In this document: positions 35,121-45,172 of the stretch, piece after piece
Position numbering within the stretch: position 1 is the stretch's first letter
Layout: the number at the start of each line of letters is the position of its first letter
NCBI GenBank assembly: GCA_025890175.1
Contig: JANPYM010000004.1
Location: 1,557,134 to 1,621,133, forward strand
DNA length: 64,000 nt
Direction of reading: 5' to 3'
Origin: Ciborinia camelliae
Lineage: Eukaryota > Ascomycota > Leotiomycetes > Helotiales > Sclerotiniaceae
Program-made: the position numbers and the translations under genes
The notes under the pieces: model-generated
Told to the model about the DNA's origin: nothing
Database searches by the model: none
Seen by the model: the letters and a program-made list of their open reading frames with translations, nothing else

Positions 35121-37221
35121 CTAAGTCTGGCTCTCCGTGTATACAGGAGCACGCATCAGCGACTCCACTTCTTGCTTTAGACTCAACTTTAGGGGTGAAC
35201 GTGGATGAACCGGTGCTACAGCCTTGTTCCAATCTTCCAATATCTGTTCTCGAGTCGACGTATCTGGGAGTGTACTTTCAAGGAATCCATGTAAATATTC
35301 GATGACAAACTCCGGAACATATGAGTTTGAAGTGGTATCTTCAGCATCAGCGGGAGGAGCAGCGGTCACAAAAGCATATCGCCCTGCTGCATGTTTCCAA
35401 TTTTTAGTTTCTCCAATTACGGCGAGAGTCCATTCACCGGGGATAATCTTTGATGAATATTCCTTCCACACGATGTTCCTGTTGCAAAGATATTCGGGCA
35501 GGGTGCAAACTCGGAATGAGTTCTCATTATTGTCGACGAAGGGATGAGGTATCGCTAAATGCGTTGCGATATGTTGTGCTGGAAAGTTCAGTTCTCCAAA
35601 CCCCAAATACGGCTCCCGAGTCATCAGATAATGAATATACTGAGCAAGTCCAGCAATTAACGCAGATGGCGGGAGAGATATTCCGCCAAAGGGTATACAA
35701 GCGTGATTCCGAAGGTGGCTTTTGTCATTTCTGAAGAAAGGCTCGATATCAAGACCTCCGTCTGTGTACCGCTGAACCTCTCCAGTATCATAGCATGCCA
35801 ATATTATCATTTGACTAATGACTGGTTTGATATAATCATATAGCGGAGCGTTTCTTGGGTGGAAAGCATGGTCAGAACATTCATCCTTCACTTTCACAAA
35901 TGACAGTGCAAGAATCTCTGTATCATAAAGTCGAATTGCGGTTCCTCTTAGCAAGTCGATTTTCTTGCTCAAAGAGATTTGCGGGGCATTCAACAACAGG
36001 TACAAAAGTTCGATTTTAGGAAATTTGATCAAGATTTCCCTCAGAAAGTCCTCATTGAGGTTGGGATTCCCAGAGAAGCTCAAGCAAACCACATCTCTAG
36101 GATCCCTTGACCTTTTTCTTCCAATATTTATAAAATTTGCTCGGTAGTGAGTTCGAAAGGTCCAAGGTCGATTATAGATTCGTGTTTGAATATAGTGCTC
36201 AAAATTCGACGTGCAGATGCAGAATTTGACATGGTGGTAGGATCGGCAAATAGCTTTAACTTGGCGGCAGAATAGAAATCCGAGAGTTTCGATGCATTTT
36301 CGATGATTTGAGGGAGCGCGGAGGTAGAACTTTCCACCGCCGAGTTCAGGACCTTGTCAAGAGAGGACGCTCGGAGGCTGGACAAATCTTATGCTTTAAC
36401 CTCCGATTCCTTGTTTTCCAAAATCTCTTCTTCTGTGATAGAAACGTCAGTCAAAAGTGACAATCAATGTGGACAATTGGGTATGTTTTACCTGCGAGCA
36501 TATTCTCAACATGGAGCCATTCAGTCTCCCCCCCACGTTTTACTGTGGTCTTCCATCTATCATCAGGCCAAGCGCTATACAAATCTCGGCAATCAACCAA
36601 CGGCAACGTTTCGAAGCTTGAAGCCAAATCTCCAAACCTCGCCTGATTACTTGGGTCATTCTCTTTATAGTATCCCCAAAGATATTGAGGCCCAGTCAGT
36701 GGTGTCATTCTGGTCTTTTGTGGGCCCTCATTCCAATCGTCACAAAAATGCACGAAACAATAACGTACTCTCTCCAAATCAGTGATATCGAATACCGTAA
36801 TTCCATCATTGATGTCACCTCCATTGAACTCAAGTGAGATTAAAAGGAAGATTGCTCCCTCGATAATGCTTGATGCTTAGCAAGGTCCCGATGATCAAAC
36901 ATGTAACAATGAAGGGAAATGGGACATCGCCCAGGGAATAATTCTTGGTCTCCCGAATATCACGAGTCCAGTCTTGTTCGCTAAGACTAGTTGCGTGGCG
37001 ACGCTCGTGCGAGAGCGCGATTCTGTTGGCCGGCGATTGCAAGATTTTGTGGATATTAAGACAGGCTTTGAGGGCTGAGACACCATAGAGCCCATGCTGG
37101 TCTGGTGTTAACATGAGGTAAAATGACGGGGAGAGAGCAACTCACGGTGGTGTATTGCTGCTAGCCCACGGTACCGGCCATTTATTTTGGCGATGATGAA
37201 GAGTTGATGTCCCCGTTCCAT
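35121..37221 (-). pseudogene. Family A pseudogene (broken paralogue of the 826-aa gene)
   Basis: Homology to the gene at 23995-26641 runs end to end. It starts at ATG 37221 (MERGHQLFIIAKINGRYRG against HQFYVISKIGTRYRG), has a small intron near 37146-37098, then a block with VPFPFIVTCLIIG, a block with GITVFDITDLERVRYCF, an intron near 36489-36430, a block with IDLGPFELTTEQIL, LRR-like sequence (KIELLYLLLNAPQISLSKK), and the C-terminal SKIIPGEWTLAVIGE. Lesions seen: a frameshift near 36835-36845, TAA at 36391-36389, TAA at 36130-36128, and a frameshift between 36128 and about 36092. Blocks on both sides of each lesion remain conserved, so these are true breaks. Exons alone cannot make a full protein. 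Confidence 0.82.
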
Positions 37222-38185
37222 TTTTAACGACTTCTCTCTCTGGTCCGATCAATCTTTTCCAATCCAATATTGCGCAGAACAGAGTTATATGAGTTACGCG
37301 AGAGGGGGAAACTTCCTTTATGTGCTAATCACGAAGATTTCGCGTTAGTGCGTGGCTAAACATTGATTTTACAAACAGTTTCGAGATGGCCAACGATATG
37401 ATACTTAGGTGCATATATGCAACTGCTGCGTGCAACTTCAAGCCTCAAGAAGAGGCGAGATGCCTAAAGCCACAGAGAAAAAGGAAAAATAAGTGGAACT
37501 GTTGCCTTTACCCTTATATAGTTATTCAATTTATTCAATTTCAGTATACACACCAACTGTGGAATAAGACTCAATTTGATGGGAAGGTTTGTCACAGCCA
37601 CCTGTTCCGGAAACACGCAGCTATAGCTATCCAGTCTGCATAATGGCCCGAATGCCATATAGGACAGCCGATCTAGACTTACCATTTCCAATAGTTTGAA
37701 ATGGATACAGCAATGAACCTGTTTGATATACTGAATTTATCTTGTATACATTATGTCGAGCTAAACTCTCAAGTGTCAAGAAGCGCAGAAATATATCAAC
37801 CCTCAATGTATCCCGTAGTATCTGTGGGAATACGGGAATTCAATGCTTTGATTCATTTCTGATTGTTCGCTAACAGGTCTAGTTAATAGATAGGAGTAAT
37901 CGAGTCGAGTCAAGAAATTCTAGACGATGGTACTATGTTAATAAAGAACAATTCTCAAACGATGTATTCCATATATGTTCCAATATTGAAACAATTCAAA
38001 ATACATTATCATTAGCTTCAAAATTTCATTACAAAATATAGAGAATAGATTCTGAACAATATCTATCTTAAACTATTTATTCCCACAATATGTCCCACGT
38101 CGAATACAACTCTATCAACTTACATCTCATCAACAAAATCTTTTTACACATATAAATAAACATCAGCAAAATAAAAACCGCCAAA
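37222..38185. other. Divergent intergenic between family A pseudogene and second B-like gene
   Basis: A 964-bp spacer with AT-rich 3' part and a probable TATA-like region before 38186. No gene seen. Confidence 0.6.
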
Positions 38186-38737
38186 ATGAAGTGGGTACCA
38201 ATGTTGATTGACTGGGATATACGTACGAAAAAGGAGGTTAAGTATCATGAACGTCTTCGCCACCAGTGCCCCATAGACGAGGCGCACTTGCACCGTTACA
38301 AGGCTTTAGAAGCGGATCAGATTGATCTTCAGATTGTGCAACAGGAAATGGCGCAAGAATTCTACGCCTTGGAAGATGAGCATTTTTGGCTTGCCAAGGA
38401 CTACGAAAGACAGTACATCCGGCTTTACGGCAGCCTCCACACACACACGTGGAATCAACTACCCCACCGTATCCTTCCCAGGGGCTGGTGCAGGTTTCCT
38501 TTTGACCCATGCGAATGCTGTCTTTGCTTTCAGGAAATGGAGAAAGCTCACATCCAAACCATCAGGACCACAAACGCCCTACGTCGGGAACTCGTCTCTT
38601 TTAAATTGGAACACGAGCAGTTGAAGGAGGATTATGCACGTCTCGATAAGTATGCACAGCTCCGCAACCACGACTGTCAGTTCAGCAACCTCCTCGACAG
38701 GCAACCAAACACCCAACTCAGATGCTCACTTACCTAA
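38186..38737 (+). CDS. Family B-like protein, second copy, 183 aa
   Basis: Single exon from an ATG in good context (AAAATGA). Predominantly charged helices, e.g. IVQQEMAQEFYALEDEHFWL near 50-70 and LRRELVSFKLEHEQLKEDY near 140-160, which suggests coiled coil. Between them is a Trp/Pro-rich turn and FDPCECCLCFQEMEKAHIQ at about 110-128. It shares with the 27517-28092 protein the order helix, Cys cluster, C-x-C-F, E-x2-HIQ, helix. Overall identity is low, so common descent is likely but unproven. It sits head-to-head with the family A pseudogene. Function unknown. Confidence 0.65.
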   Translation: MKWVPMLIDWDIRTKKEVKYHERLRHQCPIDEAHLHRYKALEADQIDLQIVQQEMAQEFYALEDEHFWLAKDYERQYIRLYGSLHTHTWNQLPHRILPRGWCRFPFDPCECCLCFQEMEKAHIQTIRTTNALRRELVSFKLEHEQLKEDYARLDKYAQLRNHDCQFSNLLDRQPNTQLRCSLT

Positions 38738-38807
38738 GGCGTAGATCAGAATCCAACAGCCCTAGAGTCATCGCTCGGAGTTTACCTCAGTTCTAAAGTT
38801 TTATTTC

Positions 38808-38947
38808 TCGACGTTCAGCTTTGCTTCTATCATCGAAACAGAATAAAAATTACTAAAAAAAAAGGAATTTCCTTTCGTCGACGTTCTTTTTTGCTTTCAT
38901 TATCGAAACAAAATAAATTATAAAAAAAAGAATTTCCCTTTAAAATA
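38808..38947. repeat. Imperfect 70-bp tandem duplication
   Basis: Copies at 38808-38877 and 38878-38947 both start TCGACGTTC, contain ATCGAAACA(G/A)AATAAA, and end in an A-run plus GAATTTCC. Differences are mostly C/T and A-run length. Confidence 0.8.
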
Positions 38948-39633
38948 ATAAATAATCTAATAACCAACCAAACCAAATATCATTTAACTTTATAAATGAA
39001 AATAATTGTGAAAACCCAAAAAATAGTGTAAATATTAACTTTGTATAGAGGTAAATCTTATAAGAATATAGAGAGGGTTAACGTTAAATTCTAGTTAGAG
39101 TATATAAAGAATGCAACTGATTAATACTACTGGATAAGCTTGATACTATATTACTAATACTCATTCTATTATAGATATATGAAAAACCCTACACTTTGTT
39201 TAATAGAAATCAAACCCGCCCGATTAACTTGAGAACAGTTTGAATAATGTCGTGTTTATATCGATTGTATAATAAATGCTTCCAGCTGATGCTTAGTGCC
39301 TTAATCTTTCGTTAGAGGGCCAAGGGGGGAGCTTTATTAGTCTAAAGAGAGAAAGGAAGATATAATGTAATGTCCCCCTTATTTAACTGATAATAACTCG
39401 CTTATTCTTGACAAGATTATACGTTTCAGGCTCAATGAATACCGCTCGTCCAATCAACCTAGATCTCTCCTTGAACTCAATGGCGGGCCGGACTTCATCC
39501 ACCGCCGGCCTCTTATCGTTGCGTTCATTTTCTGTTGGAATCACCATGGGCGATGGAGAACAAATGTACTATAGTATGCAGTGTATTTGGCTCGAAGCTC
39601 TAAAAACTATGCTACAGATCAACTATATATGCC

Positions 39634-39690
39634 TGCTAGCGCATGCTAGCGCCGTAGCGCGGGGGTGCCGCAAGCGTGCCGTAGGCACGT
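39634..39690. repeat. GC-rich palindromic island in AT-rich DNA
   Basis: Contains GCTAGCGCATGCTAGCGC (two GCTAGC palindromes around GCATGC) and the hairpin CGTGCC-GTA-GGCACG at 39675-39689. The sharp GC switch and palindromes resemble the end of a non-autonomous DNA transposon, but no matching second end or target-site duplication was found. Confidence 0.45.
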
Positions 39691-39852
39691 GATTTATCCA
39701 ACATTTTCTTACTAGTATATCGAAGCCACAATAAATCACATAACAAAATCCACGTAACTGATTATCATATAACAAATTCACTTGTATTGCTATAAAACGT
39801 AGCCTGTACACTAACATTTTATCCTAACAGTTTATTCAGTTCTACTCCTTTT

Positions 39853-39954
39853 CAGCATAAAAAAAACACCCCCCCCCCCGGGGGCCCCCACTCTGTAGNN
39901 NNNNNNNNCAGCATAAAAAAAACACCCCCCCCCCCGGGGGCCCCCACTCTGTAG
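39853..39954. other. Assembly gap (10 N) between identical 46-bp ends
   Basis: N run at 39899-39908. The 46 bp before it (39853-39898, CAGCAT..CTGTAG) and the 46 bp after it (39909-39954) are identical, including runs of 8 A, 11 C, 5 G and 5 C. This is a scaffolding join across an unsequenced or unmerged homopolymer, so true distance is unknown and the duplicate is probably artificial. Confidence 0.95.
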
Positions 39955-40025
39955 AACCCCCCCTATAATAAAATGGGTTTTGGGGGTATTTGAATAGGTT
40001 CCTCCAATTTCTGCTACTCAACTTG

Positions 40026-40679
40026 GATAAAAAAGAACACCAAGACTTTGAACCAGAAGCCCATCGATATGATGGGCGTTGATATAGAAGCAAAGGAGAG
40101 AAGCACACAATTCCATCAAAAAGACCTCTCTCTATCGAAAAGAGGCATTCAACACTTCACAGAAAATCTATCCACATTTAATTTGAATAACAAGATTAAA
40201 TTCCTAGCATTGCCACGCATGCGGCTGTTCAACAGCCCCAGCTCCGTGGCGACAGGTGACACCATGGCTCGGGCATTTACAGATCTACAGTATTTTCATC
40301 ACTCTGAGACGCTCGAAGCGGTTTATCTCGACAACTGTTGTATCGATGAGGTGGCTATTGCCGACTTTCTAAAACACACCCCGCATCTTAGAAAGCTTAA
40401 ATACTCTCATTTGACAAGACCAGGAACTCATAGACAAATCTGGAATATCTGCAATTTTATCACAGCAATCGAGCGCGAGGCTGGGAGTTATCTCTAATAA
40501 CTTTCTGTCATTATACACCTCACTAACAGCAACATCAGGCGAATAGCTGTGATTCCTTCTTGCGAGGTGTCACGTTGATATCAAGCGGAATAGGCCAACA
40601 TGAGATACTTCTTAGGGAGTTGTTTCGTCATTTGGTCGCTAAGAAAAGTTCTCAGTTGCCTTTACTCAAGGAAATCTAA
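40026..40679 (+). pseudogene. Leucine-rich-repeat-like fungal protein, degraded remnant
   Basis: One frame reads LDKKEHQDFEPEAHRYD just before the frame of a 110-residue conserved-looking stretch (about 40150-40494) that contains NNKIKFLALPRMRLFNSPSS and ETLEAVYLDNCCIDEVAIADF. Then TAA TAA interrupts, but coding-like sequence resumes: LSVIIHLTNSN, then HEILLRELFRHLVAKKSSQ ending at TAA 40677-40679. The regular L-x2-L spacing suggests leucine-rich repeats. The frame change at about 40075 and the stops show decay. The 5' end is close to the assembly gap, so part of the gene may be missing from the assembly. A short related-looking stretch (IERAGVVLK) near 40732-40760 may be its tail. Product family not named with certainty. 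Confidence 0.55.
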
Positions 40680-42577
40680 ATATCCTTTCTATAAATCAAG
40701 TGTACATAGATGCAATTATTTTTAGGGAGATCGAGAGGGCGGGTGTGGTTTTAAAACGCGTATTGGGGTTTTTCTCGGTCGCTGATTCATGGTAGAGACC
40801 AGGATATCTGAAGACCATGTAACTGGAAGCCCGTTTTCAACAAGTTGCAAAATTCTTGGGCACCATGTGGTGGCAGAGGAGCAAACGTTAACCGCATATG
40901 AAGTCTTGTGCACTGCTGGTCTCACTACTGCTGGAAATTTAAGGAATGTGGCCTCGAAAAAAGACAGGAATTCAAGAGATAGGGGCTCCATTATTCTAAC
41001 CCTCAATAATTAACATGATTATTGCTTTCGATGTATTAGTAAAATTGTCAGAAAAGCTCGAGTTACAGCCTGGTCATGGATTCATGAAAGATAGAGTGGG
41101 GTTGCAGGCTCGAGGGCTCCTGGTTTTTCTGGTTTTGCTTCCTTCCCTCAACCTTTGCACTACTTTTACACTGCTATCTTTCCTTCTGAATATGCCAAGC
41201 CTAATTTGTCTGCCTTGTTTGTTCTTAGCTGTTATCTGTTTTCATCGTCTCACAACTCTTCAATTTCTTTTCTCTGCTATTGGGCATTCCTCTAGTTAGC
41301 TTAGGAAGTTTTCATCCTCACATGTCTATTTTCATTATTCTCGAGATATTGGCTTTTTCCTTCAATCTAATTTTTTCTTGATCTGGGAAAGTTTCCGGAA
41401 AATATGATAGATATATCAATAGTTTCTAGTTCAATTAATGGTAATACAATAAGCATTTCACCCTTGGCGTTTTCGTATTGATAACAACTTGATCTTGTGA
41501 TGACCAGTAAAGCGTTATTAGAGATCTTCTTCATGATGACCCCCAAGTCTACTATGTGCTCCAATGAAGCACTAGTTCCAAAAACATGAATAAGTAAAAC
41601 CTTACGCTACTACCTAAGCTGCTAACTTAACATTGTTATAGTGCTATCATGAGTTTAGTCCCATTTCAATATTTGTTAGAGTGAGTAGACTAAAAAGGAT
41701 TCTTATTGATTATTGGGTGCGGTGTAACGAGAGGAGATTTAGTCTTATAATCATATTTGTAAATGGCGATAGACAACCAGCGTGTGCGACCGTAAAGTCT
41801 CCATTAATTTGCATACGGAAGTTCAAAATAGCACCATAGTATCAATTTCAAAGTGCCCTTGCAAAAGATTTAACTGAGATTCCAAACCAATTTACTAGCA
41901 CAGGTGCAAAATATCGTTCGACGCTCAGATCTACTTGATATTAACGGCAGATTTCATTGGCAGATTTTTCATCATACAAGCCACTCTTCAGTGTCTCCCA
42001 AGAACCTTTTATCATCTCATCAAAGATCATGAGATATAATCATCGCACAAATATGCTCCCTCCCTTTCACCCACCCACCACCCCTGCATACCCCAGATTC
42101 CGGATAAAGTGCCAACAGAAAGTTCCCGACGGCTCGTCGGGAAATTGAAACCTTCGTTTAATGAAAATCCGGGGTATGTGGCATGACACCCGATGGAGCA
42201 CAGCATATTGGGCGTTTCATGAAAAGATTCAAGGAGGGTCACTCAAGATGAGGAATCTCATAGGCGGGCTTGATATGATGTCCAATACTGAATATATTAA
42301 TATAGAGATAATTTGCCCCATAAGCAGGCTTTCGACATCGATCAGGAGACAGATTGTTAGCTCCTGTGACCAGAAGCTTTATTGATTAGACTTGTGTTTG
42401 TTGTCAATGTTGTCGTTTCATTTTTATATTCGTAAGATTATTATGTCGTGTTCGCTTCCGCCAACCAGAAATGGGAGGAGACGGCGATACTTGGCAGGAG
42501 ATTTATATATCAGCTATTATTTTCCCGGCTTTGTTTTAGTGTAGAGACATTGATATTTTTTGACAGAAACAGTGACA
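40680..42577. other. 1.9-kb intergenic, no gene supported
   Basis: Frames at 40789-41013, 41015-41299 and 42161-42385 have no domain. A perfect 8-bp-stem hairpin (TTCCCGAC ggctc GTCGGGAA) is at 42123-42143. The 3' end is the promoter of the AA9 gene. Confidence 0.55.
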
Positions 42578-43447
42578 ATGTTTTTCAAACGACTTACAGC
42601 CTTGACACTTATCTCAGCCGTAAAGGCTCATGGTACTGTCTCTGGGATTGTCGCCGATGGGATCTAGTAAACCCCCCTTCCTAAAACCCCTATTCCTTTC
42701 CAGAAAATAGAGCTAACAGTGCAAAGCTACAACGGATACAATCCAAGCTATCAATATATATCCCCCGCTCCTGTAACCGTTGGCTGGCTCATCCCTCAAG
42801 ACCTGGACAATGGATTCGTCGCGCCCGATGCCTACACTACTTCCGACATCATCTGTCACAAAGCTGCTACTCCAGCCCAAATCGAAGCTCCAGTTGCCGC
42901 CGGAGGAAAGGTTGAACTTCAATGGACACCATGGCCCGTATCCCACAAAGGTCCCGTCATCGATTACCTTGCCAACTGCAATGGTCCATGCGAAACAGTC
43001 GATAAAACAACTCTGCAATGGTTCAAGATTGATCAAGTTGGAATGATCAGTCCGACATCACAAACAAGTGGATATTGGGGGACCGATGTATTGATCGCCA
43101 ACAACAACAGCTGGACTGTTATCATACCCTCCAATATTGCCACGGGCAATTATGTTCTTCGCCATGAGATTATCGCTCTCCATTCCGCTGGCTCTGCGAA
43201 CGGTGCTCAAAATTATCCGCAGTGTGTTAGTCTTGCGATCAAGGGCACAGGAACGACAAAACCGGCTGGTGTTTCCGCGACTACATTTTATACTCCGACT
43301 GATCCGGGTATTCTGTTCAATCTCTATGGGACTCTGTCGAATTATACTATTCCTGGTCCTGCACTTTACAGTGGTGCAGCTACAATTACACAAACGCTAC
43401 CTGGTCCACCGACGGCAAGCGCAAGTGGTGTCTATACTGTTTCATGA
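42578..43447 (+). CDS. AA9 lytic polysaccharide monooxygenase, secreted
   Basis: Exons 42578-42666 and 42727-43447 (60-bp intron) give 269 residues. Residues 1-17 are a signal peptide ([17 protein letters not shown]), so the mature enzyme begins with His18 ([11 protein letters not shown]). This N-terminal His and His103 (SHKGPV) form the copper histidine brace; the later His176/His182 region and QNYPQC motif match the AA9 active-site second shell. AA9 enzymes cleave cellulose and related beta-glucans oxidatively outside the cell, during growth on plant walls. The acceptor at 42725-42726 was chosen because it gives the family sequence [15 protein letters not shown]; other AGs nearby shift frame. 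No carbohydrate-binding module; the C-terminus is a Ser/Thr/Pro-rich tail. Expression is usually induced by cellulose (family knowledge). Confidence 0.94.
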
Positions 43448-44849
43448 TAAGGTTGAAAGCAAAGAAGACTGGACTCGCAGGCGAGGAAAGTGTAGTGAGC
43501 TGATTATGGCGAGATGGTATTTTGGGTATTTTGGGGTAATTGAGTGTCTGTTAAGATAATGGAGAATGCTACAATTCAATCTTCCTCATCGCCGTGATAG
43601 TATAACAATAAATCTAAATCTTCCATCGAATTCTAATTATGATTAACAAATGAAAATATTACTCCAGACCCTAGCATGTTGTGACAATCATCAAATTTAT
43701 TACCAACCACTCATGTATTAATAATAGTAAGACTTACCAAAATTCCAATACCTTATCAACCAGCGATAGGCTTTAATGACTATATATACCGCGATAACTC
43801 AGGTTTCTTCATCCAGATCGCAAAGGCGACAAACAGGCCTGTTTGTTCAGGTCAAATGCGGTCTGGTGGTGGAATGGTAGAGTCGCCGGAACCAAAAAAA
43901 TCCTCATTTCAGAGAGGGTTCTCCTCCCGCCCCTCGAGGGGCGGTAAGGTTTTGCCATTTTTGTCTCTGATTCCCTTGATTGCTTTTTCATATTTTTGGG
44001 GGTTGGGGGAGTGAGTATCTATCTATCTATCTCTGGAGTTTCTTTTTTTGAGGGCTTTTGGTTGTTTTGTATTTGGCGAGGTGGTTGCGCGTTTGAAGTG
44101 GGGGCAGTGAAGCGAGGAATAGAAAATGAGGTTTTTGTGGGCACCGGAGAGCTTTGCATGGGGAATAAGTGATTGTGGGACGAGAGTTCTTGATAGGTGA
44201 TCGATGCGAAAGTGATGAAAGTCTTTGAGAACTATCTCCTTTGGTTGCTTGTTGCAGGTGTCATCTGATCGACCTCTGTCATTTTTGCGGGCAATTCATT
44301 AGAAATTGATTTACGCTGAAGTCTCTGACAGCTTGGTGTGGTCTCGGTGAGATTTATAGAGAGCCGAGCTTGATTTTTTGGTTGTAATCGAGATACCAAA
44401 TCTGGCGCAGGTACCAAGAATATTAGTGCTCGTACCGCTGTTTGATATCCCTCTAAGATTAACTCATACATTATTCTACAGGAACCTCTCATGCAATATA
44501 AAATTCCTCCAATTCATATCTATCCCCAGTCTTTCGGCCATTCATTTCAGCGGATGCTGTAGAGAATCCTGAATAATTTTGAAATCTTGAAGATTTCCAC
44601 CACTGGCAGACAATACGGCATTAATAAGACAGCAAAGTTCGAGCAGTAGATAGAGGGCATCAGAGGGGGATTACTGAGGACAAGTTGAAGGTTGCTTTCG
44701 GGAGTAACCATCCATCATGATATCACCAACTTCTTCCGATCATCGGGGACCCCAGTTTCTATTGTGAAATCCACAGCATCAGTGATCCTTGCAGAATTTG
44801 ACTTGATTATTTCTGGTGTTTGTGATGTTCCCTTACCTAACTAGCCTAT
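43448..44849. other. 1.4-kb intergenic with two perfect 18-bp palindromes
   Basis: No gene is supported; frames at 43809-43991 and 44232-44492 on the minus strand lack domains. Two palindromes at 43829-43846 and 43927-43944 are listed separately. Confidence 0.55.
43829..43944. repeat. Twin perfect 18-bp palindromes
   Basis: ACAAACAGGCCTGTTTGT (43829-43846) and CCGCCCCTCGAGGGGCGG (43927-43944) are each perfect and centred 98 bp apart. Between them is TGGTGGAATGGTAGAGTCG, which looks faintly like a tRNA 5' end but does not fold as one. Role unknown; candidates are a small RNA locus, regulator sites or old mobile DNA. Confidence 0.6.
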
Positions 44850-45172
44850 TCTCATCGAGAACACTGGCAGTGCATTCATATCTCAAATGTCGAAGGATAA
44901 GGTCTTGGAAATAGCTCGCAAGGAGGGGGAAGTTGTAGTGATTGGTATGGAAGGTGCGAAAGTGTATCAATAGTACTGTGAAGACTGGCAGAGATGAAGG
45001 ATTGAACATGGTGGTTGTGCTAAATGCATGTGTGTCATTTGGAATTGGCTATTTCAGGAAAGAAAAGATAGAGGCAGAGGATGTGCATGAATTAGCGATG
45101 GGCATGGATGGGTATGCTAGACTGGTTGAGATGGGCGACTTAGTGAAAGAACTGGAGAGCTGGGCCGCTTAG
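44850..45172 (+). pseudogene. Isochorismatase-like hydrolase relic
   Basis: One frame at about 44857-44970 encodes ENTGSAFISQMSKDKV and EGEVVVIGMEGAK before a stop. The next frame (to 45172) continues with KCINSTVKTGRDEGLNMVVV, then LNACVSFG and EDVHELAMGMDGYARLVE. Together they match the C-terminal half of cysteine-hydrolase (isochorismatase-superfamily) proteins: the CI-x-ST-x2-x2-A element with the catalytic Cys, followed by the VHE segment. A frameshift sits just before the Cys (about 44955), and the N-terminal half with the catalytic Asp and Lys is not found upstream. Identification is by pattern and moderately sure. Confidence 0.5.

Larger units (their letters stand above)
38738..39898. 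other. AT-rich intergenic with tandem duplication and GC-rich palindromic island
   Basis: Extends from the second B-like gene to the assembly gap. Includes the 70-bp tandem repeat at 38808 and the GC island at 39634-39690. The 94-codon frame at 39408-39692 ends in the island and is not considered coding. Confidence 0.6.

Noticed and set aside
39842..40108. Minus-strand frame crossing the N run
   Set aside because: It spans the assembly gap and duplicated homopolymer; not a gene.
43860..43945. Possible tRNA (TGGTGGAATGGTAGAGTCG like an A box)
   Set aside because: No B box, anticodon arm or acceptor stem could be folded; the downstream palindrome does not fit a T arm.
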